Notes: a model not told the origin generated them from the sequence alone. Positions 35,361-47,609 are shown, counted from the first letter of the stretch. The stretch is DNA of 64,000 nt from Shinisaurus crocodilurus (GCA_021292165.1 JAHFWL010000428.1:1-64000), one strand, 5' to 3'. Numbers and translations are program-made.

Positions 35361-35706
35361 TGATGCCGCTACACATCCTCCACTTTTTGCACAATGATGC
35401 TTACGTGGGGTGCATTTCACGCATCTCACAGTAGCAAACCTGGGTTTGCCACCAAGCAGACACTCAGTTGTCCATGAGTCCTCGATACCTGAAATGTGTA
35501 AGTGTATGACATATGTGCTTACAAATGTTTTTCACATTTAATACTGATGTTAGATATATACCTAAAAAAATTGTAATGTGTGTGAAGAAGAGGCCTTGTA
35601 CAAAAACAGTGCTCATTGAGACCACGTGTCTATCAGGCTTCTTCTAAGTTGTATGTTGCTTCCTAACAGGCAGCAGAAACTCTGTGTATCAGAACCCAAA
35701 TTCTCA
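35361..35706. other. Gene-free stretch
   Basis: I see nothing recognisable. Confidence 0.4.
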
Positions 35707-35882
35707 GGGTGCTTCCAGACAAGAGTCTTGTTATACAATCGCCCTGCCTCACAGATGGAATTTCACAGGGGGTCCAGACTATGCCATCTTCAGTTTATAA
35801 CCCTCCCATGTTTTCCTACTGCTGCTTTCATCTCCCCCCCCCCCTTCTTCTGAATAGCAGCACAATTCCTGAGGAAGCACCC
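35707..35882. mobile_element. GGGTGCTTCC-family MITE, copy D (short)
   Basis: GGGTGCTTCCAGAC at the left and GAGGAAGCACCC at the right bracket the same internal order (GCCCTGCCTCACAGA, GGGGGTCCAGA, AACCCTCCC). It lacks about 60 nt present in the longer copies. Confidence 0.72.
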
Positions 35883-36135
35883 TTGGATTCGAAGTCTGCA
35901 ATTGCTTAAGAAATGCAGAAAAATTGAATATCTCCATGTCTTTGTTACCAAAGGTTTTCTATAATCATAAAATGCAGGGGGAAATCAATCTAGTTAGGGA
36001 AGTTCTGACATTTTTCTACATCTAGTTACTAATAGCTAGGGGGTGGGGAGGGAAATAGCTGGAATTTTTTCTGAGAGAACAGCTTTTTGTCGCAGAAGGA
36101 TGTTTATCCAGTTGCTCTCACAAAATGCACTCTAG

Positions 36136-36446
36136 CAGGGGTGGGAAACATTCAACCAGTAGGCCAAATGTGGACCTTCAGGCCTCTCATCCTGGAACTC
36201 CAGACTCTCACTGATCCCAGTCTGGGCTATTGATATTATTTTCTCTGTCCCGCAACTGCAAAACAGATAGAGGGAACCTTGCACAAGTTGGGGAGAAAGA
36301 GAATACCCAGATGCATATGTCTTTTCTTTTTCCACTACATATTGAACAAAGGTAAGAGTCACAACTGTAACTCCACCCATTTTTAGCTCTGGCCGCACCC
36401 ACTGCTGGAATGCAGACCTCGACAGGAAAAGGTTTCCCAACCCCTG
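36136..36446. mobile_element. hAT-type non-autonomous element (CAGGGGTGGGAAAC)
   Basis: CAGGGGTGGGAAACATTC at the left and GGTTTCCCAACCCCTG at the right are inverted. The flanking octamers are too diverged to show a duplication. The interior resembles the 22486 element (GGCCAAATGTGGACC, TGGCCGCACCCACTG). Confidence 0.65.
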
Positions 36447-37657
36447 CATGACAGTGAGCAGTTTGGACTTGTTTAGAACCCTGACAGGGAGATGTATCAA
36501 AGCTGTCACAATGGTTGCAAAGTAACATCCCCAGTGAGAGGGCAGTGCTTCAGTAGGGGCTTGTAGCAGCATTGCTAAGTTTGTGGCGCTTTAATAGTAT
36601 TAAGACGACAAAGCTACTGGAGCTACAGCTTGAGGGTGTTAAAATCCCAGTAATTATCCGACGCCCGCTTCAGCACATTATCTAGCCACAGTGAGCCCAA
36701 CAGTGTTGGATCTCTTCTTGTAACTACGACTTAATAAGGTCAACTATTTTAAATTCTGCCCTGCGGGGCCCCCCCACAACGCAACACAAGAGGAGGCTTT
36801 GCTTAAAAGCATTGACTGGGAGGGAGGAATGCAAAATACTACAGAACTTCCCAGTACAAACTGATGATGATTGCGATAGGAGATAGTAGAGTGGTCTGGA
36901 TTCCCTCCCATGAGATGGAGGATTGTTTTCATCATAGCTTCAGCTAGTTATAGAAACTAGCTTTGAGGACTACCTGTGTGATGGCTGCTCTTGCATGCAA
37001 ATGAACTTGAGCTGAGGACAGTAGCTCCCTCTTAGGAGAAAGGTTACTGAGAAATTACTAGGAAAGCATGTTTCAGGATAGGGGCAGGGTAGATTTGGCT
37101 TGTTCTGATTTGATCCACCCCTCCCCCAAGTGGGGTTTGCTTTGGTTGCTATCCCGTCAGTCAGACTATTTGGATTTAGGGTCCCAGTGCTTCCTCTATA
37201 TTAAGGGGGAAATCTACAGCTCAGATGTGAAACTAAGGTACACAGATTTACATTAATTTCATCCCCCCCCCCATTGGCTTTGGTGAAGGGATCCCACTCA
37301 CTGGAAGGTGTTGGACAAGTCTCTGTTTCTCAGTTTCAGTCCCTCTAGCCATAAAGTCAGCACAGTAGTGGCCAACTTGTGAGAACAAATACTCGAAAAT
37401 TGTTATGAAGCCTGCTGCATATCAAAAAGAACAACAACTAACACCTACTGTTCAGTCTTAAACATGTTTACTTGACAGTAAGCTCAGCTGAGTCCCATTG
37501 GGCACTTCTGAGTAAATATGTTTAGCATTGATTGCAAAGTCTCCAATTGCCATGAAAGGGACCACCACAAAAACCCTTAAGCCATCCCGGCTTCTCACTT
37601 TGTCATGCAGAGTCACGAAGTCCCCTGCCTCCCGCAACTGCAAGCTACTTTAAACTG
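36447..37657. other. Gene-free stretch
   Basis: A fragment of the short palindromic GAGTCCCATTGGG repeat lies at about 37465-37520. Nothing else is recognised. Confidence 0.45.
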
Positions 37658-37750
37658 CTCTTAAAGGGGCCATGCCATGGGCAAAATTGCCGCTAAGCTA
37701 AAACTGCAAACTTAGCTGCAATTTTGCCCATGGCATGGCCCCTTTAAGAG
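37658..37750. mobile_element. Near-perfect 93-bp hairpin MITE
   Basis: CTCTTAAAGGGGCCATGCCA pairs with the inverse complement at 37731-37750, with almost no mismatches, around a short loop. No clear target duplication was found and the family is not assigned. Confidence 0.6.
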
Positions 37751-38194
37751 TAGCACTTTTTAGGCACAAACAGCTGCAGGGTCTCCATGGAGAGACAGAC
37801 GCTGTGAGGATGTGTGCGTGCACGCGCATGCTCTACCTGCTGAAAAGGAGATGGAGGCTGCACCCGCTGGCCTAGACCAATGGAGAGGTGAATGAGGGAA
37901 TTTATCACATGATTCCTATCTTTATATTGTCAAAGATTTTATTTCCTAATAGAGCTGACTCTGTGCCTCTAACAGGTGAGATACAGTGTCAGAAGGAAAT
38001 GCAAGAAACTTCCCCTTCTCTCTGAAGCTCCATGTTTGGGGGTGTGGGGTGGGTGGGTAAGCTTTACCTGTTGAATTTGTGCCAATCCTGACAATTTTAA
38101 AACAAAAAGAGATTGCCCTGCAAGCACTGTTCCCCCCCACCCATGAAAAACACCAGATATCAACAATTAAGGGCTTAAGTAAGGTTTAAAAAAA

Positions 38195-38290
38195 TTACAA
38201 AAGCCACTTATTAAATAATATTAAATAATATATAATATAATAATGTAATAATTATAATAAATAAGATATTATATAATAATATAATTCTGG
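38195..38290. repeat. AT-rich low-complexity tract
   Basis: AATAATATTAAATAATATA-type words run for about 95 bp. Confidence 0.8.
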
Positions 38291-38732
38291 AAAAGTCATC
38301 CTAGCACTGGTGTTGCTGCTGCTACCTCTTCTTCTAGCAAGGAGCAGCATTTTACAATTATTCCTCAATTACACGATACTTCTTCACACAATGCACAATC
38401 AATTTGCTGCCACAAGATATGATGGTCAGTGTTGTAGATTGCTTTAAAACATGGAACTTCAGTGTTTAATACTGGATATATGTGCTCAAATGCAAGATAT
38501 ATGAATTGTGGGAAGGAAAAATATTATTTATTAACCTCTAACCATTAATTTTTAAAAAAGAATAAAGGTTGAAATGTTTTGTCCCAGAATACATTTACAT
38601 TTAAGGCATACCCTTTCTCCATAATAATAATAAAAAAATGTTAGACCTTCTGGGTCTTTTTAACAAAGCATAGTCAATACCGGTTGCCTTCCTTGACAAC
38701 TTATTACTGAATTTACCTAAATCTAATAGTGT

Positions 38733-38814
38733 GATTCAATTGTACACTTACTTAGGAGTAGGCCCTATTGAATTCCATGGGGCATACTTCTGAGTGATCA
38801 TGCCTAGGATTGTG
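38733..38814. mobile_element. Short palindromic repeat (AGTAGGCCC/TTCTGAGT family)
   Basis: The arms TTACTTAGGAGTAGGCCC and GGGGCATACTTCTGAGTG are partial inverse complements. Related copies lie at 40430, 54440 and 55275; this is a common reptilian MITE-like repeat. Confidence 0.6.
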
Positions 38815-39284
38815 CTATAAGGCAGCAGTATTCTGGCCACTTCCTTGAGAGTAAAGGCCCATTGAAAGAAGTGGGAGTAGCTTTTGAATGAACATTTATA
38901 GCATCAGGCTGTAAAGCTAGACTTTGCTCCTATTGGAACTCCAGGAATAGCCCTTGATGGTCAGAGACTTGTAATGGGCAGCTTCTCATGAATTTATTCT
39001 GAAGACTGACACAACTTGTGCCCTTAAAAGGCTTGTGCTCTGAACTTGGCTGTCAAAAATTAACCTCCAGATTGCCTTATTCAACCCATAAGTCTTATTG
39101 ACTTGAATAAGTCAGATTGCCTTATTCAACCCATTATTCAACCCATAAGTCAGACAAAAGGAAGGACATCTTCATGCAAACCAAGTCCCTGCATACACTT
39201 AAGCAACCTGAGTTTGTGTATAGGGACTGGGCTTGCATCTTCTTGTAAGAGAAGGTGTTCATGCCTTCTTCTCTGTGCTAGGTT

Positions 39285-39640
39285 AAGACCATAAAAAGAG
39301 CCCTACTGGAAAGGCCTATCTGGTCCAGCATCCTGTTTCCCACAGTGACCAACAAGATGCTCTGGAAAGCTCTCAAGCAGGACATGAGGGTAACAGTACG
39401 CTCCCACTCATGTTCCCCAGCAACTGGTATTCAGGGGCATGGTGTCTCCAATCCTGGAGGTGCTATGTAGTCATCATGACTAATCCATTGATAGCCTTTT
39501 CAGTAATATAATGCCTTGAGAAGGGAAACTAGATACTAACCTCCATGAATTTGTCTACTCCAAGTTGGCAGCCATCACTACATCTTGTGGCAGTGAATTC
39601 CACAGTTTAACTATGCACTATGCAAAGAAATACTTCATCC
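39285..39640. repeat. CR1-like LINE 3' fragment
   Basis: AGAGCCCTACTGGAAAGGCC, TCCAGCATCCTGTTTCCCAC, GCAGGACATGAGGG and CCATGAATTTGTCTACTCC run in the same order as at 44660 and, inverted, at 90-375. Confidence 0.65.
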
Positions 39641-40172
39641 CTCCCCCTCCCCCCCGCAAATGTGCCACCATTTAGCTTTAGTGGATAACTCCAGGTTCTA
39701 GAAGGAGAGGGAGAAAAACTTCTATCCACTTTCTCCACACCAAAGGTGAGGTGTGCAGAGCAGCAAATAAGTGGAAGGGGCCAGACAGTAAGGCAGCGCT
39801 CTGGCAGGCGGACACCTGAAGCGGCAGGAGTCAGGACAAGCGATGCACAGTCAGCAGCAACAGAGGAGGTAAGACAGTAGCCTTGAATGGGCCAGTACAG
39901 GGAAGGACTCCTCCTGTGTATCCCACCTCTTTCCCCCTTTCCTTACCTTCTTGGCTCTGTTACTGTCTGTGCACTTTCTACTGATTGCTGCTGCTTACAT
40001 CGGAAGTGCAGGAATATCAGAACCATTCAAAGTGAATCATGTTGTCCTTGCATTTCCACTCTAAAGAATGGGTATAAGCTTCCTGTAATGATTTGTGTGT
40101 GTTTTTAGCAGTTCTGTTTGTCCATGCACTTTTCTCTGTGCCAAATGTGGTCAATATTTGGTTTACATAAAA

Positions 40173-40310
40173 CAGGGGTGGGAATTGTGTGGCCCTCTAG
40201 ATGTTGTTGGACTGCAACTCCCAGCATTCCTCACTGTTGGCTCTGCTGGCAAGAGCAGCTGGGAGTTGCAGTCCAACAACAGCTGGAGGACTGCACAATT
40301 CTCACCCCTG
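40173..40310. mobile_element. hAT palindromic MITE (CAGGGGTGGGAATTGTG)
   Basis: The arms include GATGTTGTTGGACTGCAACT and its inverse. Flanks ACATAAAA and CCATAAAA match at 7 of 8 bases. Confidence 0.85.
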
Positions 40311-40429
40311 CCATAAAAGGTACGAGTTTGCTTTGAGGCTATCTTTTTCCTGCCTTTTCCAAATCCACAACTGATGCACTATGTAACTTTGACTTTTGTT
40401 TCTAAATGTTGCAGAGTGCTTTCCTTTGG

Positions 40430-40520
40430 GATGTAATCCTATACACACTTTCCTGTGAGTAAGTCACACAGTGAATGTAATTGGACGTACTTCTGAGTAC
40501 ACATGCATAGTATTGCACTG
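40430..40520. mobile_element. Short palindromic repeat (AATCCTATAC family)
   Basis: GTAATCCTATACACAC at the left faces GCATAGTATTGCACTG at the right, with GAGTAAG/TTCTGAGT between. It matches the copies at 38733 and 55275. Confidence 0.6.
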
Positions 40521-41030
40521 TTATTCTGTTTTCAGAGCAGTGGTAAATTTTACTTGGCTCTACCTGAGTACCCCATGTGAAAGTCTTTTTCTAACACATG
40601 CTGAAGTGCAGTGGAGAAAGCTCTCTACAGTAATGATTAGGGTTATTCTGCAGGGATTTTGGATTGTTTATTTTTAATGTATTAGAAGAGAGTTAGCAGA
40701 AAACACACCCTCCTCAAGAAAAAAATCCCAACTACCTCAAATAGCAGTAACGAACATCATCATTCCATTTCGGCATTATTGTTCAATCACAGTGTTGTTG
40801 TTCTTGTTTTTTAATAAAGTACAATAGAGCCCACATGTTTTTTTTCTGAGTGGAGAAAATAGGAGCTTGCAGGGTGGGCCTGTGAACCACTTCGCACACT
40901 CAGAGATATCTAAAAGTTAAATATTAATATAAATTCAAAGATTTCTGTGCTTTAAATACTGCAGTTTTGTGTGTTTCCTCTAATAACTTTTGTACTTGAC
41001 CATGCCCTCATGTTGCCTGGCCATACCCTC

Positions 41031-41726
41031 CAGGGATGTTGAAGAGTCCCTGGTTTCGAGTCATGAGTCTTTGGACCCGAGTCTCAAGTCCAAGTCCAAG
41101 TCCTTGGTCCACAATGGTGACTCATGAGTCACGAGTCGCGAGTCACTCCCAAAGCTGACTCCACGAGTCCCTATTAAAATCAATGGGGGTTTTCCCCAAC
41201 AAAATAAGGCTATTTCAGATGTGTGGCTTAAATAAATTCTAGGCACAAGTGTGCCTTTTTATTTCAAAACTCTGCAACTGATTTTGGCAAGAACAGACCA
41301 GGCAGACAAACCCAAAATAACCAGACAGGCAGAGGAGGCAGGGAACCCCAAAGCAGGCAGGCAGAGGCCTTTGTCTTGGACAATTCAAACTGTGGAACTG
41401 GTTAAGAAGAGACCAGGCAGGCAGAGGAGGCAGGGAGGGAACCCCAAACAGGCAGGCAGAGGCAGCCAAACCCAAAATGTCTGAAAGGTTGCATTTTAGG
41501 AAAATGATTTAAAAAAATAAACTTGCTGTACTTCCTAAAACCTATCCATGTTGCATTTGAGGAACACGATTTTGGAACACGAGTCTCGAGTCGAGTCCTT
41601 GGTCTCGAGTCCCGAGTCGAGTCTCGAGTCCCATTAAAAATATTGGGATTTGAGTCTGACTCGAGTCAGAGGGGGGACTCAGTCCGACTCACGAGTCGAG
41701 TCCTGGAGTCCGAGTCCCCATCCCTG
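41031..41726. mobile_element. hAT element with subterminal GAGTC arrays, long copy (696 bp)
   Basis: The termini CAGGGATG/CATCCCTG and an exact 8-bp duplication ATACCCTC (41023-41030, 41727-41734) mark a hAT insertion. Both ends carry dense arrays of GAGTC and its complement (41055-41170 and 41578-41715). Between them lies a core including a purine-rich GGCAGG block repeated twice (about 41325-41370 and 41415-41465). No transposase frame is present. Confidence 0.92.
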
Positions 41727-41941
41727 ATACCCTCTTGATCACACCTTCATGTTGCTTAACCATACCTCTTACAAATTCACATGTGTGTCCCTATTTTCAT
41801 CTGTGAAATGTTGGAGGGTACCGTATGTGATTTATTTTTATTTTTCATTGATAAGCATCTTTTCTGCCCAAAGTAGCATACTGGGACCAAAACTTTATAA
41901 AATCTAATTACTTTATTTATGTATTTATTACATTTATATCC

Positions 41942-42250
41942 CAAAGCAGTTACTTTATTCCCAACTCAAGGATGGAAAGCGGAATATCGGTGGTGAAAGG
42001 GAGAAACGTGCTAAGCGAAAAGCACGTCAAATGAATCCTTTACAGGACCATCTTCCATCTGGTAACCTGTGTCCTCACTGTGGGAAGCTGTGTGGATCTA
42101 GAATTGGCCTCCACAGTCACTTACGGACCCATCGCTAGAGTCTACACAATTTTTCTTTAGAATTTCCTCCTTTTAAAATTTCCTTTTTGTAAATTTTTAT
42201 CCTGGAAGACAATCTTACTCGGTCACGAGTGATCGCCTGATGATGATGAT
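41942..42250 (+). pseudogene. Second, deleted copy of the zinc-finger LINE 3' end
   Basis: It matches 28360-28800 nearly base for base (GTTACTTTATTCCCAACTCA, GGAAGCTGTGTGGATCTAG). However, 150 bp corresponding to 28416-28565 are absent, with a short GGTG overlap at the junction. It keeps the CPHC..H..H coding end, the stop and the CCTGATGATGATGAT tail. Confidence 0.85.
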
Positions 42251-42302
42251 CCTGCCTTTCTACCAAAAAGATGCTTATAGCTAGGCTATATGTTTCTCAG
42301 TA

Positions 42303-42557
42303 CAGTAATACCTTGGATTGCAAGTAACTTGGTTTGAGAGCGTTTTGCAAGACAAGCAAATTTTTAAATATTTATTTATTTATTTATTTATTACTTGATA
42401 TACAAGCGATGTCTTGCAATACAAGTACTATAGTACGGCTTAAATTAAAAATCTCTATACAAATTTTTTTGGGGGGGATTTCGTTTTGATATAAGAGTGT
42501 TTTGGATTACAAGCATGTTTCCGGAACGAATTATGCTCTCAATCCAAGGCATGACTG
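42303..42557. mobile_element. Tigger/pogo-like MITE
   Basis: CAGTAATACCTTGGATTGCA pairs with CAATCCAAGGCATGACTG. TA lies on each side (42301-42302, 42558-42559). The interior holds a TTTA run at 42367-42392. Confidence 0.85.
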
Positions 42558-42660
42558 TACTTGTTTTTCTTACAGTGAGGATTGTGAGGGAAAATGAAAT
42601 CCAGGTTTCTCAGATTCCCCCTCTACTGACATTTGCTTGCTTAGACCTCAGAGTTTAGGA

Positions 42661-42795
42661 CAGAGGTGGGGAATGTGTGACTTTCCAGATGTTGGACCAC
42701 AACTCCCATCATCCCTCACCACTGGCTATGCTGGCTGGGGTTGATGGGAGTTATAGTCCAACAACATCTGGAGGGCCACACGTTTCTCACCCTTG
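42661..42795. mobile_element. hAT palindromic MITE (CAGAGGTGGGGAATGTG)
   Basis: The arms carry CCAGATGTTGGACCACAACT and its inverse. Flanks GTTTAGGA and GTTTAGGC match at 7 of 8. It is related to the element at 40173. Confidence 0.85.
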
Positions 42796-42809
42796 GTTTA
42801 GGCCAGGGG

Positions 42810-44659
42810 TGCTGGTGCAGGCCAAGCCCACTGTATTTCTGTGTTCCTCATACACCAAGGTTACTATGCTAGCAATGAGTGAAGCAAGAGATCAGAACTG
42901 ATCTGGCACTGATGGCCAAAGAGACCAATATATGAGAAGCGCACTTGATCTGCAAGTCTGACACACCAGTGCTGCTGGAAAGTAAACCTTGTTGGCCTTT
43001 CTGATTTTGCTGATTATTCTGCCTCACCATGTGAGACACTGTAGACCTCAACTTGCCACCTTACAAGATGTAAAGGCAGCGAGGTGTCTATGATTAAAGT
43101 TCCGAGCTGTCAACTGCATCGTCTACAGAGTACTAATTCGAGCACTGTTTTTATTAGAGCATAAAAATACATTTTGCTCTGGGTTCACGTGCCCACAGGT
43201 AAGGCTGGGCATATGGCATACAGCAGGCTGAGGTGCCAGTGAGGTGGCAAAATGCTGAGGTGGTTGTACTAGTATGGGCTGTACCACTTTGGACTACAGG
43301 TGAGGAGGTACCACTGTTGAATGCTTCCCTGTGTTTAAAAACAACAGAACTCCCTGAAAATAGAAAATTGGTATGCTGGGGAATAACGTTCTAACCCAGC
43401 CCTTTGCCCACTGCGGTCTTCTAAATTTCTGCAGAGGTTTTTTCTTTTAATATATGGAAATGTGATTCGCTCACTCACAATTTGAAGTGGTGCAGTCCAG
43501 TTTAGCACCTTAGCAAGCATGCTGCCACCTTACTCCACCACCGGCGTAGAACAGGTCCAAAGACTCCTCACGGAAGGGTTAAACATCTACATGGACAAAG
43601 CAGAAGGAGCTCCCTGCACCTGAGGATACTCCATAGAGAAGGATGCCAGCTTTGAACCCAGAGCCAGAGGCAGGCAACCCGAGCAGGAGAACCGCTTTGA
43701 CTCTCCTGGTGCCAGCCTCTCTCACTCCAGGAGCTGAGACAGAGGAAGGAAAATATTATTGTATATTTCTGCTTTCATAGGAAGGCTCTGTGAAGGCATA
43801 AGAGGTGGGAGCTCTTGGGAAAAGATATAGTGTGGAAGTATGGGTATTGTTTCCCCAAGGTGGATTGTGTCTTCACTGCATATCAGGTAGTGGGGTGAGG
43901 GCCATAGCTCAGTGGTAGTGCCACTGCCAGGCCTGGCATCAGGGGTTTGCATGTGTGGGCAGCTGCCAAGGGCTGAGAGGCTAGGAAGGGCCCATCCCGC
44001 CAACTGAGCCTGGTACAGCTGCTGCCCTCCTCCTTCTCTTTCTCCTCACCCTGCTGGCAAAAGGAAGCGCCATGGCCAAGCCTGCAGGCCCCACGGTGCC
44101 CAATTTTAAGATATGAATCTGTGAATCTTTTTTAAACATACATTTTCAGTAGCAGCTATCTGACCCAATCAGCTGCTACCTTTAGTGGAGGGGCATGGCC
44201 AATGAGGGCACAGGGCGGTCTTATGTTGCTCTTGTGCCCTCATCGGCTCTCCACCCAAAAAGCAACGTTTGATTGGCTCAGATTGCTGCTACTCAAAATG
44301 TAAGTAAAAACAAAAACCTTTTAAAATTGTGCACAGGGACTACAGACTCAGCTGCCAGCAGGGCCGACGGGTTGAAGAGGAGGAGGAGCTGCCACCCCAC
44401 AAATTAAAAAAACCCTGGAGGGTAGGCGGGCAGGTGGGCGAGAAGCTGTGCCAGTCAGGGGGTGGGGGGCAAGTGGAGGCAGCACGCTGAGGGGTGGCGG
44501 CGGCAGGCGGGCAGGCAAGGGCTGCTATTTTGGCAGGCAGGGGACTTTGGCAGCAAGGGTGGCAGGAGCCCATCAGCAGCACTGTTCTGAGGATCCACTG
44601 GAATCTAACCACTGCACCACAATGGTGGTGTGAGGGGGCCTGAGTGGGGCAGCCCCCCC
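42810..44659. other. Gene-free stretch, GC-rich in part
   Basis: A tRNA-SINE head scrap (CATAGCTCAGTGGTAG) lies at 43903. The GC-rich blocks at 43930-44100 and 44340-44640 show no recognised coding sequence. Confidence 0.45.
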
Positions 44660-44935
44660 ACGTAAGAACGTAAGAGCTCTGCTGAATCAAACCAAAGGCC
44701 TATCTAGTCCAACATTCTGTTCCCACAGTGGCCAACCAGCTGGCTGTGGGAACCCACAAGTAGGACATGAGTGCAACAGCACCCTTCTGCTTGTGTTCCC
44801 CAGCAACTGGCGTAGCTAGGCATACTGTTTCGGATATTTCCTCCATGAATTTGTTTCATCCACTTTTAAGGCCATCCAATCCAAATTGGTGGCCCTCACT
44901 ACGCCGTGTGGTAGCAAATTCCATGGGTCCTGTGT
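44660..44935. repeat. CR1-like LINE 3' fragment
   Basis: GAGCTCTGCTGAATCAAACC, AGTCCAACATTCTGTTCCCA and AGGACATGAGTGCAACAGCA match the copies at 39285 and, inverted, at 90. Confidence 0.7.
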
Positions 44936-46700
44936 GATGGCTACAGCTCTGGGAAGGAGGCTTCTCTAGTGCAGAAAAGCAAATGAAGTCTATGCCTGTG
45001 CTCTATATTCAAAAGAAAGAACCGCCTGCATCTTTGAACAAGTGTTCAAAGATGTTTGCTGTAGGGACCCTCTTCAGTCGAGGGCCTCTGGCACATATTC
45101 TTCCACTCACACCATAGTTACTCCGATGCCAAACTCAGCCAGCCCTTTCCCACCCTACTTTCCTCCATGGTGACTACTGTAGGCTAAGCCAAACCTGTCA
45201 AGGAGAGGAAGACTGAATGAGATATAAATAGGAGAGCGGCAGCTTCCTTGAATTAAATATTTGCTGAGCACCCCCTGACCTTTCTCTCTTGTTAATGGCA
45301 TGATGGTGCAATGAGGCGTGTCCTGGCAATCCATGCAGAATTGTTCACCCGTTGCATTTCAAAAAAAATATGGCTGAGCATAATGCTTAAGGTGCAGGAG
45401 AGTCGATCTCAGACAGATGAACTCAAGACAGATGATACAACAGCAGCAAAATGGGAAGGGAGGGGGAGACATGCAAAGCGGCTAAAAAAAATCGTGCAAG
45501 TTCAGACCTGTGGGGGCCTCAGAGGAGGCTGAGAGAAATAATAACTGAGCACAGAGATTATTTCTACCCTCATTGCGGGGAGCCATGGCTTCTACCAGCC
45601 CCTGATTAGACTCCCAGCAGTGGCTTCTGGCCCTACAACAAGCATCGATTGCTGCATCAGAAGCAGACTTAAATGGCAGGTGACAGAGACTGCATTTTGC
45701 CCAGGGAGAGAGCAGAGAGTGAGCACTACATCTGCTTTTGACATAATCCAGCTCATCGGCAATACACCTTTATCTCAGTATCAAGATGGGCCTAACACAA
45801 CACTGTGAGCCTAGCTGCATGGATAGGATTGTTGCTCCAGATGAAGACATTCATTGGCCGGGTAAGGTGGGAGTTGAAGGGACATCTCTCAAACTCCTCA
45901 AGGTGGCAAGGAAAACTGGGCAAAAAGAGATGGAAGTCAGCGCCTTGATCTTGGGGGCCAGGCCAGCCAGAAAGATTGGCAAGTTTATGGGAATCCCTGT
46001 AAACCTGAATAATGAATAATCATGGGGTTCAGCCAAGTTATGAAAAGACAGTATTCAGACGGAAGGACTCCCTCGGAAACATATGAGCTTCAAGAGGCCA
46101 GATAATGTGCGTATTTAATCTGCACATAATTAACTTAACCTGCATGGAATGTTAATGTGCGTAATGGATGCCTAGCCATGGTTGGTAGTGATGTTGCACT
46201 TTTTCTGTGATGGCAGAGGTGCCAGATCTCCCCGATGCTGTAATTTGGGCAACACTTCAATTTCAGGAAACTGCCCCTGGGATGCGTGAACAAGTCCCCT
46301 CTCATTAGCTGGCTAATCCAGCCACATGGGTTGACCAGCAACAGTTCTACCATTCATGTTGAAATGAGAACCGCGATGCAGCTCTTCAAAATCATGAGAC
46401 GATTGAAAGCATGAAATCTGAAAAAGAATTAGGAGTTCTCCTTATCTTCCTTTTGCATCCAGAAGCTTTGTGTAGAGTCTTCCAGCATAAAGATTATTTG
46501 TGCAGGAAAGTGGTATAGAAATCCGTTGTTTAAAAATGCAGAGTAATAAATCAATTCATTGGAAGCATATGATTCCCTTCCTGTATCATCTTTGGGTTTG
46601 TTTCCAGGTGCAATTCAAACTGTTGGTAATTATTATGTTTGTTTGTTTGTTTGTTTGTTTGTCTCAGGGGATTTCTATACCTTTGGGGAAAAAAAAAATC
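44936..46700. other. Gene-free, largely unique stretch
   Basis: I see no exon or known repeat except a (GTTT)n run at 46637-46662. Confidence 0.5.
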
Positions 46701-46712
46701 AAACGGTGATAA

Positions 46713-46945
46713 GGGCCAGTCTGGTGTAGTGGTTAGAGTGTTGGACTTGGACTGGGGAGATCTGGGCTCTAGTCCCCACTCGGCCATGAAGCTCACTGGG
46801 TGACTTTGGGCCAGTCACTGATTCTCAGCCTAACCTACCTCACAGGGTTGTTGTGAGGATTAAATGGAGAAAGGAGGACCATATAAGCCACCTGGGGTTC
46901 CTTGTAAAGCAGAAAAAAGTGGGATATAAATGTAATGTAAAAATA
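46713..46945 (+). mobile_element. Sauria SINE, near full length
   Basis: GTGTAGTGGTTAGAGTGTTG (A box region), CTCTAGTCCCC (B box region), AAGCTCACTGGGTGACTTTG, ACAGGGTTGTTGTGAGGATT (Bov-B-like tail) and a GGGATATAAATG/AATAAA end occur in family order. Confidence 0.92.
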
Positions 46946-47029
46946 AAACAAAACAATAAAATCTCAATAAAATTAACCAGGGGTAGCTGACAGTGCCAGT
47001 GATCAGGGAAACGTCTATGCAAACAGATG

Positions 47030-47590
47030 TGTCAGCAGAAGCACCCCATATGAGGAGCCCGCCTTATCTCAGTGGGGAGATCAGTCCACATGGTGGCCAC
47101 CACAACTTGGAAGACCCTCCTCCACACCATGGCCAAACAGGCCGCAGCAGGCCAGGGTATTTTGAGCAAGGCCTCCCTCTCAGAACGTAGAGACCATGGC
47201 GGCCTTTATGGAGAACGCTGTCTCTCAGATAACCTGGTCCGGAGCTGTTACTGCTGGTTTATAAGGCCCTAAACCAGCAGTAACACCCTGAACATGGCTC
47301 AGTAACTAACTAACTGATTGATTGATTGATTGATTGATTGGCAGCCAGTGCAGGGCTTTCAGCACAGGAGTCATACGTATGTGGTAAGAAGCTCCACTAG
47401 CTGCAGCTTCCGAACCAGCCTCAAGGGCAGCCCCACATAAAGCGCATTATAATAGTCCAATCTTGACAATGCATGGAGCACTGTGGCTAGGAGATCCCTG
47501 TCCAGGACCGGTCACAGATGTCATACCAGCTAAAGCTGGTAATAGCTGGTGCTCTTTGCGACCGAGGTCACCTTACCTTTAAATTACCTT
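47030..47590 (-). mobile_element. L2/CR1-type LINE 3'UTR fragment (inverted)
   Basis: CACTAGCTGCAGCTTCCGAA, CCTCAAGGGCAGCCCCACAT and AATAGTCCAATCTTGAC match the LINE at 52530-54130. A (GATT)n run at 47314-47340 interrupts it. Confidence 0.75.
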
Positions 47591-47609
47591 TAAACCCCAA
47601 ATGGCCAGG

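Noticed and set aside
36132..36572. 146-codon minus-strand frame
   Set aside because: Mostly covered by the hAT element at 36136-36446, so unlikely to be coding.
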